From NCBI GenBank assembly GCA_021372535.1, contig JAJFUH010000177.1:1-7477 (forward strand): a stretch of DNA of 7,477 nt, written 5' to 3'. The stretch comes from a bacterium. GTDB taxonomy: Bacteria; Latescibacterota; Latescibacteria; Latescibacterales; Latescibacteraceae. The notes beneath the pieces were generated by a model. It made no database searches and had not been told where the DNA came from. It was given only the letters and a program-made list of their open reading frames with translations. A program made the position numbers and the translations under genes. This document shows, piece after piece, positions 1 to 5,383 of the stretch. Numbering within the stretch: position 1 is the first letter of the stretch; the number at the start of each line of letters is the position of its first letter.

Positions 1-60
1 AGTTACGGTCGAGGTCCCCGCATGGCAACGCGTTTTTTTATCATGGCCATCCTCCATTTT

Positions 61-273
61 TTTAAGAACACTTTTTTTATATGTTACTTCCTTTGCGTGC
101 CCAAAGGAAGTAACCAAGGAAAGGGCACCCCGCGAAAAGCCTTTTTCCACGGTCACGGCCCGTTTTTCGGGAATGTGTGAACTCACGAGCCTTCGGCTCG
201 CTCGGACAGCACCCATTCTTTTTCCGAAAAACGCTTGTGACCGCGGGGCTTTTCAATGGGGTTTATAAATTCA
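61..273. repeat. Structured dispersed repeat R190, copy A
   Basis: Bases 81-273 match 7111-7303 without gaps, with 9 differences in 193 bases. Bases 61-145 also match 7393-7477. The element is rich in inverted repeats. A 12-bp perfect stem lies at 83-94/103-114 with an 8-nt loop. A long-range stem pairs 127-131 with 258-262, 134-141 with 247-254, and 147-156 with 237-246 (one mismatch). It encloses three small hairpins: 159-162/168-171, 186-191/195-200 and 220-223/227-230. Short open frames cross it, but they have no start signals and are probably not genes. I recall similar palindromes (GTTACTT...AAGTAAC followed by a CACCCCG-like run) between genes in many bacterial genomes, but could not check this. 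Function is unknown; an RNA, a REP/MITE-like mobile repeat or a nucleoid site are all possible. Confidence 0.85.
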
Positions 274-285
274 CAGTCTTTAAGC

Positions 286-414
286 GGGCGGTAAAAAAGT
301 GTCTTTTTCACGCGCCCGATAATGAAATATATTGTTTTGTTGCTGTCAAGGGCATGTAAGCTTGTTCCCGAATCATTAATCGGGGATCGGCACTTTGTGC
401 CGCCCCTTGACAGC
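286..414. repeat. Hairpin-rich repeat Rx, copy A
   Basis: This stretch is related to 6972-7072. It starts with an imperfect GGGCG...CGCCC hairpin with an A-run/T-run stem (286-317). It continues to a perfect 11-bp inverted repeat, GCTGTCAAGGG (342-352) with CCCTTGACAGC (404-414). Inside that are a CCCGA/TCGGG hairpin and a 6-bp CGGCAC/GTGCCG hairpin (388-393/397-402). Relative to the downstream copy it carries about 26 extra bases, which are the CCCGA/TCGGG hairpin. The last arm contains TTGACA, which serves as a -35 box for the following gene. Its biological role is unknown. Confidence 0.75.
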
Positions 415-435
415 CAAAATTCAGACACGTAGAAT
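407..435 (+). promoter_or_regulatory. Sigma70-type promoter for the gene at 514
   Basis: TTGACA (407-412) is followed by a 17-nt spacer and TAGAAT (430-435), a near-consensus housekeeping promoter. Transcription would begin near 442, leaving a leader of about 70 nt before the ATG at 514. The -35 box lies in the 3' arm of repeat Rx and the -10 box in non-repeat DNA. The other Rx copy keeps TTGACA (7065-7070) but has no matching -10. A second possible -10 (TATAAT at 470-475) has no good -35. Confidence 0.55.
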
Positions 436-513
436 TTTACACCACGCTTTTAATGGTCTATATTCTATTTATAATCAACGTATTACAATACAATTTATCG
501 TGGATTTTTAGGG

Positions 514-1785
514 ATGGCCAGTTTTTTATCCGTTTATAAATACCACGCGAGATTTATCCTGCTACTCGGCGCTTTGTGTATACCGGTAGTGCTGAATACC
601 TGTTCCGGTGACAAGCCTGAACATGCTCTCAGGAACACGGTGAAGTGTACGGTCATACCGGAATACAGGCGAACAATGAAAAAGGTGGCGGTCTCCCTTG
701 CGAACGGAAATACGACGCTCGAAATGCAGCGTGACCTGCTCGACAGCCTTCCCGGATATGCACGGATTGTTGTGCTCCTTCCTTGGAGCAGTGTGACAGC
801 GGTCTCGGAGGAGTTGAAAAACGCTCCCTGGGGCGCACGGACAGAGCTGGTCACCTTCGAGCCCGATATCCGTGATCACGGATTCTTTCATTTTCTTGCA
901 CAGGGAAGGGATAACCTCGCCCGTGAACAATTGAAGAAACCCCTGGCGGTGCAGCAGGGGACACGGTGGGCGCAGGACCTTTTCGAGGTCGGGATACTGC
1001 CCGGCGGGACACTGCGGCTCTTTGTCCCGCAGGTGCACGTATGCTTCTGGACCGCCGCCAGCGATACCGACCGTAACCCGACAGGCGACAACGAGTTCGT
1101 CAACAGTCTTTCCTCGACGGAAATGGATGTTGCAAGGCTTCCCATCGCTTTTACCGGGGGAAACATTCTGTTCGGAGAAAGCGGCGGCAGGCGGATCGCC
1201 CTGTGCGGACGGGACAATGTCAGAGACACCCGGAAGATAAACGATTCATTCCGTGACTGTGTGGTTCCGGAATCGGCGTTTACGGATGTCATCCGAAACA
1301 CGTTCGATGTCGACGATGTCATAATTATCAGCGCACAGGACATCCCGCAGCCGACACTCCTGTACCATCTCGATCAGGCGGTCGTTTTCCTCGATGACGG
1401 CGTTGCGGGGATCACAAAACCTGTCGGAGAGTATCCGCAGAATCCGAAAGCCCTGGCGCGTATCAGGGAAGCTGCGGCGTATCTGGAAGAGGTGCGTACG
1501 GTATTGACTGATCTTGGTTACCGGCTCATCGACATCGATACATCCATCGACAATATTCTCCGCTACGAATACTACGCCAATGCAATTCCCTTCATCAACG
1601 CGGATACCGGTGGGAAAACTCTGCTCATGCCGGTGTTTTCGGATCAGCCGGTTCAGACCGACAGCGAGATAGTGAGCGGAAACATCGCCCGTTTCGAATC
1701 GCTCGGTTACACAGTCATAACCGTACCCTCGCCCGCACAGGCATTCAAGGGCGGACCGCACTGCCTCATGAATGTAATCGAATAA
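514..1785 (+). CDS. Exported guanidino-modifying-enzyme-like cysteine hydrolase (agmatine deiminase/PAD-like), putative
   Basis: 423 residues. Residues 11-29 form a basic then hydrophobic segment ending at Cys30 (VLNTC), so this is a signal peptide or poor-lipobox lipoprotein; the product probably acts outside the cytoplasm. The rest resembles the pentein fold of agmatine deiminases, arginine deiminases and amidinotransferases. WAQD (152-155) sits where those enzymes have a conserved Asp. FTGGN (213-217) matches their GGN turn. YHLDQ (284-288) supplies the likely catalytic His285 and Asp287, and GGPHC (413-417) supplies a C-terminal nucleophile-like Cys417. Substrate cannot be told from sequence; arginine, agmatine, a peptidyl-arginine or a non-catalytic role are possible. 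The ATG has AGGG directly against it, too close for a normal Shine-Dalgarno, so initiation may be weak. Met55 (position 676) is an alternative start that would remove the export signal. It appears to be a single-gene unit with its own promoter. Confidence 0.7.
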   Translation: MASFLSVYKYHARFILLLGALCIPVVLNTCSGDKPEHALRNTVKCTVIPEYRRTMKKVAVSLANGNTTLEMQRDLLDSLPGYARIVVLLPWSSVTAVSEELKNAPWGARTELVTFEPDIRDHGFFHFLAQGRDNLAREQLKKPLAVQQGTRWAQDLFEVGILPGGTLRLFVPQVHVCFWTAASDTDRNPTGDNEFVNSLSSTEMDVARLPIAFTGGNILFGESGGRRIALCGRDNVRDTRKINDSFRDCVVPESAFTDVIRNTFDVDDVIIISAQDIPQPTLLYHLDQAVVFLDDGVAGITKPVGEYPQNPKALARIREAAAYLEEVRTVLTDLGYRLIDIDTSIDNILRYEYYANAIPFINADTGGKTLLMPVFSDQPVQTDSEIVSGNIARFESLGYTVITVPSPAQAFKGGPHCLMNVIE

Positions 1786-1805
1786 TCGGGGGAAAACGCT
1801 TGAAC

Positions 1806-1827
1806 ACTGCCTGCCGAAACAGGCAGT
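1806..1827 (+). terminator. Hairpin after the hydrolase-like gene, possible weak terminator
   Basis: ACTGCCTG (1806-1813) and CAGGCAGT (1820-1827) form a perfect 8-bp stem with a 6-nt loop, 20 nt after the stop codon. No T-run follows on the plus strand, so intrinsic termination is doubtful. It could instead protect the mRNA 3' end or act with Rho. Confidence 0.4.
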
Positions 1828-1841
1828 AGATAAGCCAAGCC

Positions 1842-1914
1842 TTATTATTACTCCGTCGAATAATAATGTTAATGATACCAATACTTGGGATAGATGCCGA
1901 AACAAGTCCGGCAT
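1842..1914. repeat. Intergenic hairpin cluster between convergent genes
   Basis: TTATTATT (1842-1849) can pair with AATAATAA (1859-1866), and ATGCCG (1894-1899) with CGGCAT (1909-1914). The second hairpin resembles the short 'tgccgaaacaagtccggcatgac'-type palindromes I recall as common bacterial intergenic repeats. Together with 1806-1827 they fill the gap between two convergent genes. The remainder of the gap (about 1934-2000) has a short direct repeat of AGCCGTGG and no gene. Confidence 0.4.
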
Positions 1915-2000
1915 GACGTCATCCGATGTCATTGTTTAATCACCGAAGCAATAATGTAATCGGGAAGCCGTGGTAAACGCAGCCGTGGAGCGGAGACGCA

Positions 2001-2531
2001 TCAGGAATCTTCAGGATTTTCTGCCATGCCCATCTTTTTAAGAAACAGATCGTGCGTCCTGAGTGTCGATGCGATCTTGAGAATGAGCTTCCTCTCGGCC
2101 GGGCGGACCTTTTCGAATTCATGAACGAGTGATTCCGCTGCCTTGAGGAGACGGCTGTCCCGGATTTTCGGAAGGGAATCGTCGCCGCCATCACCGGAAT
2201 CGCCATCGCCGAGCATGGATTTCAGCATGATGATTTCCTGTTTCAGCTCATCGATGCGGATGTCTTTTTTGAGTATCTCACGGTCGAGGCGGGCGGTGAT
2301 ATCGTCAAAATCTTTCCTCGTTACATAATCCGCCACATTCAGCGGGCTCCTGCGCTTCACTCCGGGAAGCTTATCAAGGGAAATGGGTGGGAGAATCCGG
2401 AGTTCCTTGTGACGTTTGCCGCTGATCCACTTATGATTCAAACGGCCCTGTTTGCAGTAGCGCTGGATCGTTCTCGGCGATACCCCGAGTTTTTCTGCCG
2501 CTTCCGTAACCGTGAAAAATTCATCGACCAT
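2001..2531 (-). CDS. Helix-turn-helix (MerR/excisionase-like) DNA-binding protein with coiled coil
   Basis: 176 residues when started at the ATG at 2531. This start is chosen because a G-rich Shine-Dalgarno (GGGGGA, plus-strand 2535-2540) sits just upstream, and the open frame further upstream would run through a good promoter. Residues about 4-45 form a winged HTH of the MerR/HTH_17 type: VTEAAEKLGVSPRTIQRYC is the HTH, followed by a KRHKELRILPP-like wing. Residues about 70-105 look like a coiled coil with heptad-spaced Leu/Ile (LDREILKKDIRIDELKQE), suggesting dimer formation. An acidic Gly/Asp/Ser linker follows, then a charged helical C-terminus. There is no effector domain or Cys metal site that I recognise. 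It is probably a small transcriptional regulator or a DNA-binding protein left by a mobile element; its target is unknown. It is transcribed away from the operon at 3188, with about 650 bp of repeat-bearing DNA between them. Confidence 0.75.
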   Translation of the reverse strand: MVDEFFTVTEAAEKLGVSPRTIQRYCKQGRLNHKWISGKRHKELRILPPISLDKLPGVKRRSPLNVADYVTRKDFDDITARLDREILKKDIRIDELKQEIIMLKSMLGDGDSGDGGDDSLPKIRDSRLLKAAESLVHEFEKVRPAERKLILKIASTLRTHDLFLKKMGMAENPEDS

Positions 2532-2571
2532 ATGTCCCCCGCCAGAAGAATAAACAGTGTCATGCATCATA

Positions 2572-2600
2572 ATAATATAGTAACTGTTCCTTTTATGCAA
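2572..2600 (-). promoter_or_regulatory. Sigma70-type promoter for the HTH gene
   Basis: Read on the minus strand, TTGCAT (2600-2595), a 17-nt spacer and TATTAT (2577-2572) make a good housekeeping promoter. Transcription would start near 2565, giving a leader of about 33 nt before the ATG at 2531. The promoter falls inside the longer open frame, which supports the shorter protein start. Confidence 0.6.
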
Positions 2601-2657
2601 ATAAATTCTCAATTGTATAACGAATATGAGGTGATAATTCATCAGTTGAGGGATTAA

Positions 2658-2675
2658 AGGCAGACCCTCCTGCCT
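2658..2675. other. Short hairpin upstream of the palindromic repeats
   Basis: AGGCAG (2658-2663) and CTGCCT (2670-2675) form a 6-bp stem with a 6-nt loop just ahead of the first 84-bp repeat. It has no T-run and its role is unknown. Confidence 0.35.
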
Positions 2676-2678
2676 CTT

Positions 2679-2762
2679 GAACCGGGATTTACAGGATTAA
2701 AAACGGATGGCCACGATGATAGAAATCCGGGTAATCATGTATAATCGAGGTAATCCCGGTTC
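2679..2762. repeat. 84-bp palindromic intergenic repeat, copy 1
   Basis: The unit begins GAACCGGGATT (2679-2689) and ends with its exact reverse complement AATCCCGGTTC (2752-2762). It shares a perfect 43-bp core (2694-2736) with copy 2. Such palindromic units with related ATCCGGGTAATC-like motifs occur between genes in many genomes, by my recollection. No gene is evident inside. Confidence 0.8.
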
Positions 2763-2820
2763 CAGCTTTCCCGTGTGATGATATTATCCATTCTGCCTGT
2801 TGTCATTCCCAAAAAAACAT

Positions 2821-2905
2821 GAACCTGGATTTTCGGGATTAAAAACGGATGGCCACGATGATAGAAATCCGGGTAATCCTTCAATAATCGAGGCAATCCC
2901 GGTTC
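2821..2905. repeat. 85-bp palindromic intergenic repeat, copy 2
   Basis: Direct copy of the preceding unit, 58 bp further on. The 43-bp core (2836-2878) is identical, and the termini are GAACCTGGATT and AATCCCGGTTC (2895-2905). The differences cluster at the left end and around 2879-2885. From 2906 to 3034 I see no gene, only a small CGAGAA/TTCTCG hairpin at 3002-3017. A 154-codon minus-strand frame spans both copies but is mostly repeat sequence and probably not coding. Confidence 0.8.
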
Positions 2906-3034
2906 CGGCTTCCTTTGACTGCATGACCAACTCTGTTTCCTTCTGCTCGTCGTCGCTCCCGGAAGGCAGAGAGATAAAAAAGCCTCCCCGGAACAGAGCT
3001 CCGAGAATTTTTTCTCGAATACTTCATTTACTAC

Positions 3035-3063
3035 TTGACTTTTGAGCAGTCTACGGGTACAAT
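3035..3063 (+). promoter_or_regulatory. Sigma70-type promoter of the reductase-selC-selA operon
   Basis: TTGACT (3035-3040), a 17-nt spacer and TACAAT (3058-3063) are one base off consensus in each box. The start would be near 3070, giving a leader of about 118 nt. It is the only strong promoter I find before the four genes, and nothing comparable precedes selC or selA. Confidence 0.6.
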
Positions 3064-3139
3064 TAGGTAAAAGATGAGCGCAGTTCCCTTTTTTTATCAG
3101 GGGTTCCAAACTACAAACAACCATCTGTAATGTGTATTT

Positions 3140-3164
3140 TCCCGCAAAAGCAGTTTTGACGGGA
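3140..3164 (+). promoter_or_regulatory. Leader hairpin before the operon's first gene
   Basis: TCCCGCAAAA (3140-3149) pairs with TTTTG, a bulged A, then CGGGA (3154-3164) across a 4-nt loop. The stem is about 10 bp with one bulge. It lies 12 nt before the Shine-Dalgarno AGGAG at 3177-3181, which itself sits 6 nt before the ATG at 3188. It could influence translation or mRNA stability. No known riboswitch is recognised. Confidence 0.4.
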
Positions 3165-3187
3165 GCAGTAAAAAACAGGAGCTTGTT

Positions 3188-4462
3188 ATGAATCAACACA
3201 CACAGTTATGGACCGATCTCGGGCTCGATGTGCCGCTTCACGAGAAACTTGTCGATTCTCTCGGCGCACGGTACGGCGAGATCATCATGAGCCAGAAAAA
3301 CCGGCCCAGGGGTATGGGCTACTTCGACGAGGCCGTTCATGAATCCCACGGCGGCCGTATCCAGGAGATTGTGGACGCAAAACGTCAGGGCGCGAAAATG
3401 ATCGGGACTTTCTGCATCTACGTTCCCGATGAGCTCATCCTTGCCGCAAACGCAATCCCCGTGGCGCTCTGCGGCGGAACAGCCTTTTCGATCCCTTACG
3501 CCGAGAAGATGTTTCCCCGCGATATCTGCCCGCTCGTTAAATCGACCCTCGGTCTCGCTTTTTCCAAGACCTGTCCATTTGCTCCCATCAAGGACATGGC
3601 GGTGGGGGAGACAACATGCGACGCGAAGAAGAAAACCTGGGATATACTGTCACAGCGGGTCAATTTTCATGTGATCGAGATACCGCAGAAGAAGACGGAG
3701 CAGGGGAAAAGCCTCTGGCTGCAGGAAGTTCGCGCTTTCAGGGACCGTATCGAGAAACTGACCGGAAATACCATAGAATACGGCGTGCTCAAGGATAAAA
3801 TACGCCTCATGAACCGTAAGCGCCTGCTCCTCAAACAGTTAAATGAACTCCGCATGCTCCCGGAACCGCCAATCAGCGGAAAGGACGCGCTTGTCGTGAT
3901 GCAGGTGGCGCTCTTCGATGAGCCCGAACGTTTCTGCACGAAGCTCGAAGTGCTCATCCACGAGCTGCAGGAGCGTGTCAAGAATAATGTCTCCCCCTTT
4001 ACTCCGGGAGCGGCGCGGTTCCTTGTGGCAGGCAGCCCGAGCGTCATGGGCAACTGGAAGGTTCATCACATTGTCGAAACCTCGGGCGGCGCTGTGGTAT
4101 GCGATGAAAGCTGCACCGGCACGCGCTACTTCGAGCATCTCGTGGACGAGGGCGGCGGGACAGTGGATGAGCAGATAGAAGCCCTTGCGGAACGGTACTT
4201 CTCCATCGACTGCTCATGCTTCACTCCCAACACCGAGCGTATCGACCATATCGTGGAGCTCGTAAAAAACTACCACGTCGACGCCGTTGTGCAGTATATT
4301 CTCCAGTATTGCCACACGTACAATATCGAGGCTGTCCGTGTATCCGGTGCGCTCAAAAAGGCCGGTATTCCGTCGATTGTCATCGAAACCGACTACGGCG
4401 AAGAGGATGAGGGACAACTACGCACGCGCATCGAGGCTCTGCTCGAAAGCGTGAAAGGCTGA
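3188..4462 (+). CDS. Double-cubane-cluster-type reductase, 2-hydroxyacyl-CoA dehydratase (HgdB/YjiM) family
   Basis: 424 residues; the ATG has AGGAG at 6-nt spacing. The protein follows E. coli YjiM, as I recall it, along its whole length. Shared blocks are GTFC (73-76), ALC (93-95), CPLVKS (114-119), CPF (129-131), GETTCDAKKK (140-149), SCTG (308-311), CSCFTPN (342-348), QYCHTY (373-378) and ETDY (400-403). The conserved Cys (95, 114, 129, 144, 309, 342, 344, 375) are candidate Fe-S ligands. The subset with this signature includes the double-cubane cluster protein of Carboxydothermus, which carries an [8Fe-9S] cluster and reduces small molecules when fed electrons by an ATP-driven partner. 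The natural substrate is unknown, and classical acyl-CoA dehydration is less likely because there is no second dehydratase subunit gene beside it. About 40 residues at the N-terminus extend beyond YjiM. The protein is cytoplasmic and oxygen-sensitive. It is first in the operon, 4 nt from its activase gene. Confidence 0.85.
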   Translation: MNQHTQLWTDLGLDVPLHEKLVDSLGARYGEIIMSQKNRPRGMGYFDEAVHESHGGRIQEIVDAKRQGAKMIGTFCIYVPDELILAANAIPVALCGGTAFSIPYAEKMFPRDICPLVKSTLGLAFSKTCPFAPIKDMAVGETTCDAKKKTWDILSQRVNFHVIEIPQKKTEQGKSLWLQEVRAFRDRIEKLTGNTIEYGVLKDKIRLMNRKRLLLKQLNELRMLPEPPISGKDALVVMQVALFDEPERFCTKLEVLIHELQERVKNNVSPFTPGAARFLVAGSPSVMGNWKVHHIVETSGGAVVCDESCTGTRYFEHLVDEGGGTVDEQIEALAERYFSIDCSCFTPNTERIDHIVELVKNYHVDAVVQYILQYCHTYNIEAVRVSGALKKAGIPSIVIETDYGEEDEGQLRTRIEALLESVKG

Positions 4463-4466
4463 ACCG

Positions 4467-5231
4467 ATGTCTGTACACACGAAGTCGGCCATCGGTATCG
4501 ATATCGGTTCCCGCATGACCAAAATAGTACGCATCTGCGGAGGAACAGTCACCGATGCCGAGATGTTCGACACCGGTCACAATCCGCTCGTGGAACTGAG
4601 CGCGGTGATGCGAGGGCTTAATGGAGATATCGTCGTAGCCACCGGATATGGGCGGAAGCTTGTGCAGGCGCCGTTTTCCTGCGGGGCAGTGACCGAGATA
4701 AAGGCATGCGCGCGCGGAGCCCGGCACCTCTGCCCGGACTGTGACAGCGTGATCGATATCGGCGGGCAGGATACGAAAGCCATCGAGCTCGGTAAAAACG
4801 GCGGCTTCGGCAGATTCGAGATGAACGACCGGTGCGCGGCGGGTACGGGGCGATTCCTCGAGGTGATGGCCTCGGCTCTCGGTTACACAATTGAAAATTT
4901 TGGCGAAGAAGCGCTGAGCGCAGACATGCCGGTGCATGTCAACAGCATGTGCACCGTGTTCGCCGAATCGGAAGTTGTGTCGCTCATCATGCGCGGAGAG
5001 GACAGACGCCGTATCGCCCTGGGCCTTCATATGGCGACAGTTCGTCGCGTTGCGGCCATGGCGTCCCGTATTACGGTCGGCGGCAGGATTCTGTTTGCGG
5101 GAGGTGTCGCGAATAATCCCGGTATCGGCGCCTTGCTTCGCGACGAGCTGTCATGCGAACTGGTGGTTCCCGAACGGCCCGAGTTCGTTGTCGCCCTCGG
5201 CGCGGCGCTCATCGGCCTGCAAGGAGTTTGA
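4467..5231 (+). CDS. ATP-dependent activase (HgdC/YjiL-type, BadF/BadG family)
   Basis: 254 residues, the usual length for homodimeric activators of the dehydratase family. The actin/hexokinase-like ASKHA ATPase fold is seen as GIDIGSRMTK (phosphate 1, 10-19), TGYGR (59-63), DIGGQDTK (phosphate 2, 97-104) and AGGVANN (adenosine, 211-217). The two Cys expected to hold the bridging [4Fe-4S] cluster are Cys123 in NDRCAAGTGRF and Cys162 in NSMCTVFAESE. The protein takes electrons from ferredoxin or flavodoxin and, with ATP, injects them at very low potential into its partner. The 4-nt gap to the upstream reductase gene and translation from an AAAGG-like site inside that gene's end indicate co-expression. 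It ends with a normal TGA; both ligand Cys are TGC or TGT codons, so this is not a selenoprotein. Confidence 0.92.
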   Translation: MSVHTKSAIGIDIGSRMTKIVRICGGTVTDAEMFDTGHNPLVELSAVMRGLNGDIVVATGYGRKLVQAPFSCGAVTEIKACARGARHLCPDCDSVIDIGGQDTKAIELGKNGGFGRFEMNDRCAAGTGRFLEVMASALGYTIENFGEEALSADMPVHVNSMCTVFAESEVVSLIMRGEDRRRIALGLHMATVRRVAAMASRITVGGRILFAGGVANNPGIGALLRDELSCELVVPERPEFVVALGAALIGLQGV

Positions 5232-5277
5232 GTGAAACAATCGGATGTGGGAAAACATATATCTCATCATGAGGGGT

Positions 5278-5371
5278 GGAGGTGAAGGGGACCCGGTGGT
5301 CCTCACGGTCTTCAAAACCGTCGTGCCACTTAACAGTGACGGGTGGGTTCGACTCCCATTCACCTCCGCCA
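5278..5371 (+). tRNA. Selenocysteine tRNA, anticodon UCA, with encoded CCA
   Basis: 94 nt including CCA. Acceptor stem of 8 bp (GGAGGTGA 5278-5285 with TCACCTCC 5360-5367), one longer than normal tRNAs. T-stem of 5 bp (5343-5347/5355-5359) with loop TTCGACT, giving the bacterial 8+5 arrangement. D-stem of 6 bp (5287-5292/5299-5304) with a short loop. Anticodon stem ACGGT/ACCGT around CTTCAAA, with anticodon TCA at 5312-5314. The long variable arm (about 5322-5342) holds a CACT/AGTG hairpin. Discriminator G5368 then CCA. It decodes UGA as selenocysteine after serylation and conversion by SelA. It lies 46 nt after the activase gene and 12 nt before selA; I find no clear promoter of its own, so processing from a longer transcript is likely. 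Confidence 0.96.
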
Positions 5372-5383
5372 GTTTGAAACGCC

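Noticed and set aside
177-428. Short open frames of 60 and 81 codons within the left repeats
   Set aside because: They lie within R190 and Rx, where inverted repeats leave frames open by chance. No ribosome site or family match was seen.
1246-1932. Minus-strand frame of 228 codons opposite the hydrolase-like gene
   Set aside because: It is a shadow of the plus-strand gene extended into the intergenic hairpins. Its translation shows no family motif, while the plus-strand frame shows coherent active-site motifs.
2532-2642. Longer N-terminus (37 extra residues) for the HTH protein
   Set aside because: It would include a good promoter and lacks a ribosome site. The ATG at 2531 has a G-rich Shine-Dalgarno and begins just before the HTH domain.
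2735-3199. 154-codon minus-strand open frame between the HTH gene and the operon
   Set aside because: It runs through one palindromic repeat copy and into another, covers the operon promoter and leader, has no Shine-Dalgarno, and its translation is low-complexity repeat-like.
4460-4462. TGA ending the reductase gene read as selenocysteine
   Set aside because: The frame stays open for a while beyond it, but the activase gene starts 4 nt later in another frame, the protein already ends where the family ends, and no SECIS-like hairpin is evident.
5229-5231. TGA ending the activase gene as a selenocysteine codon
   Set aside because: The protein is full length at this stop and the bases after it form no clear SECIS stem before selC.
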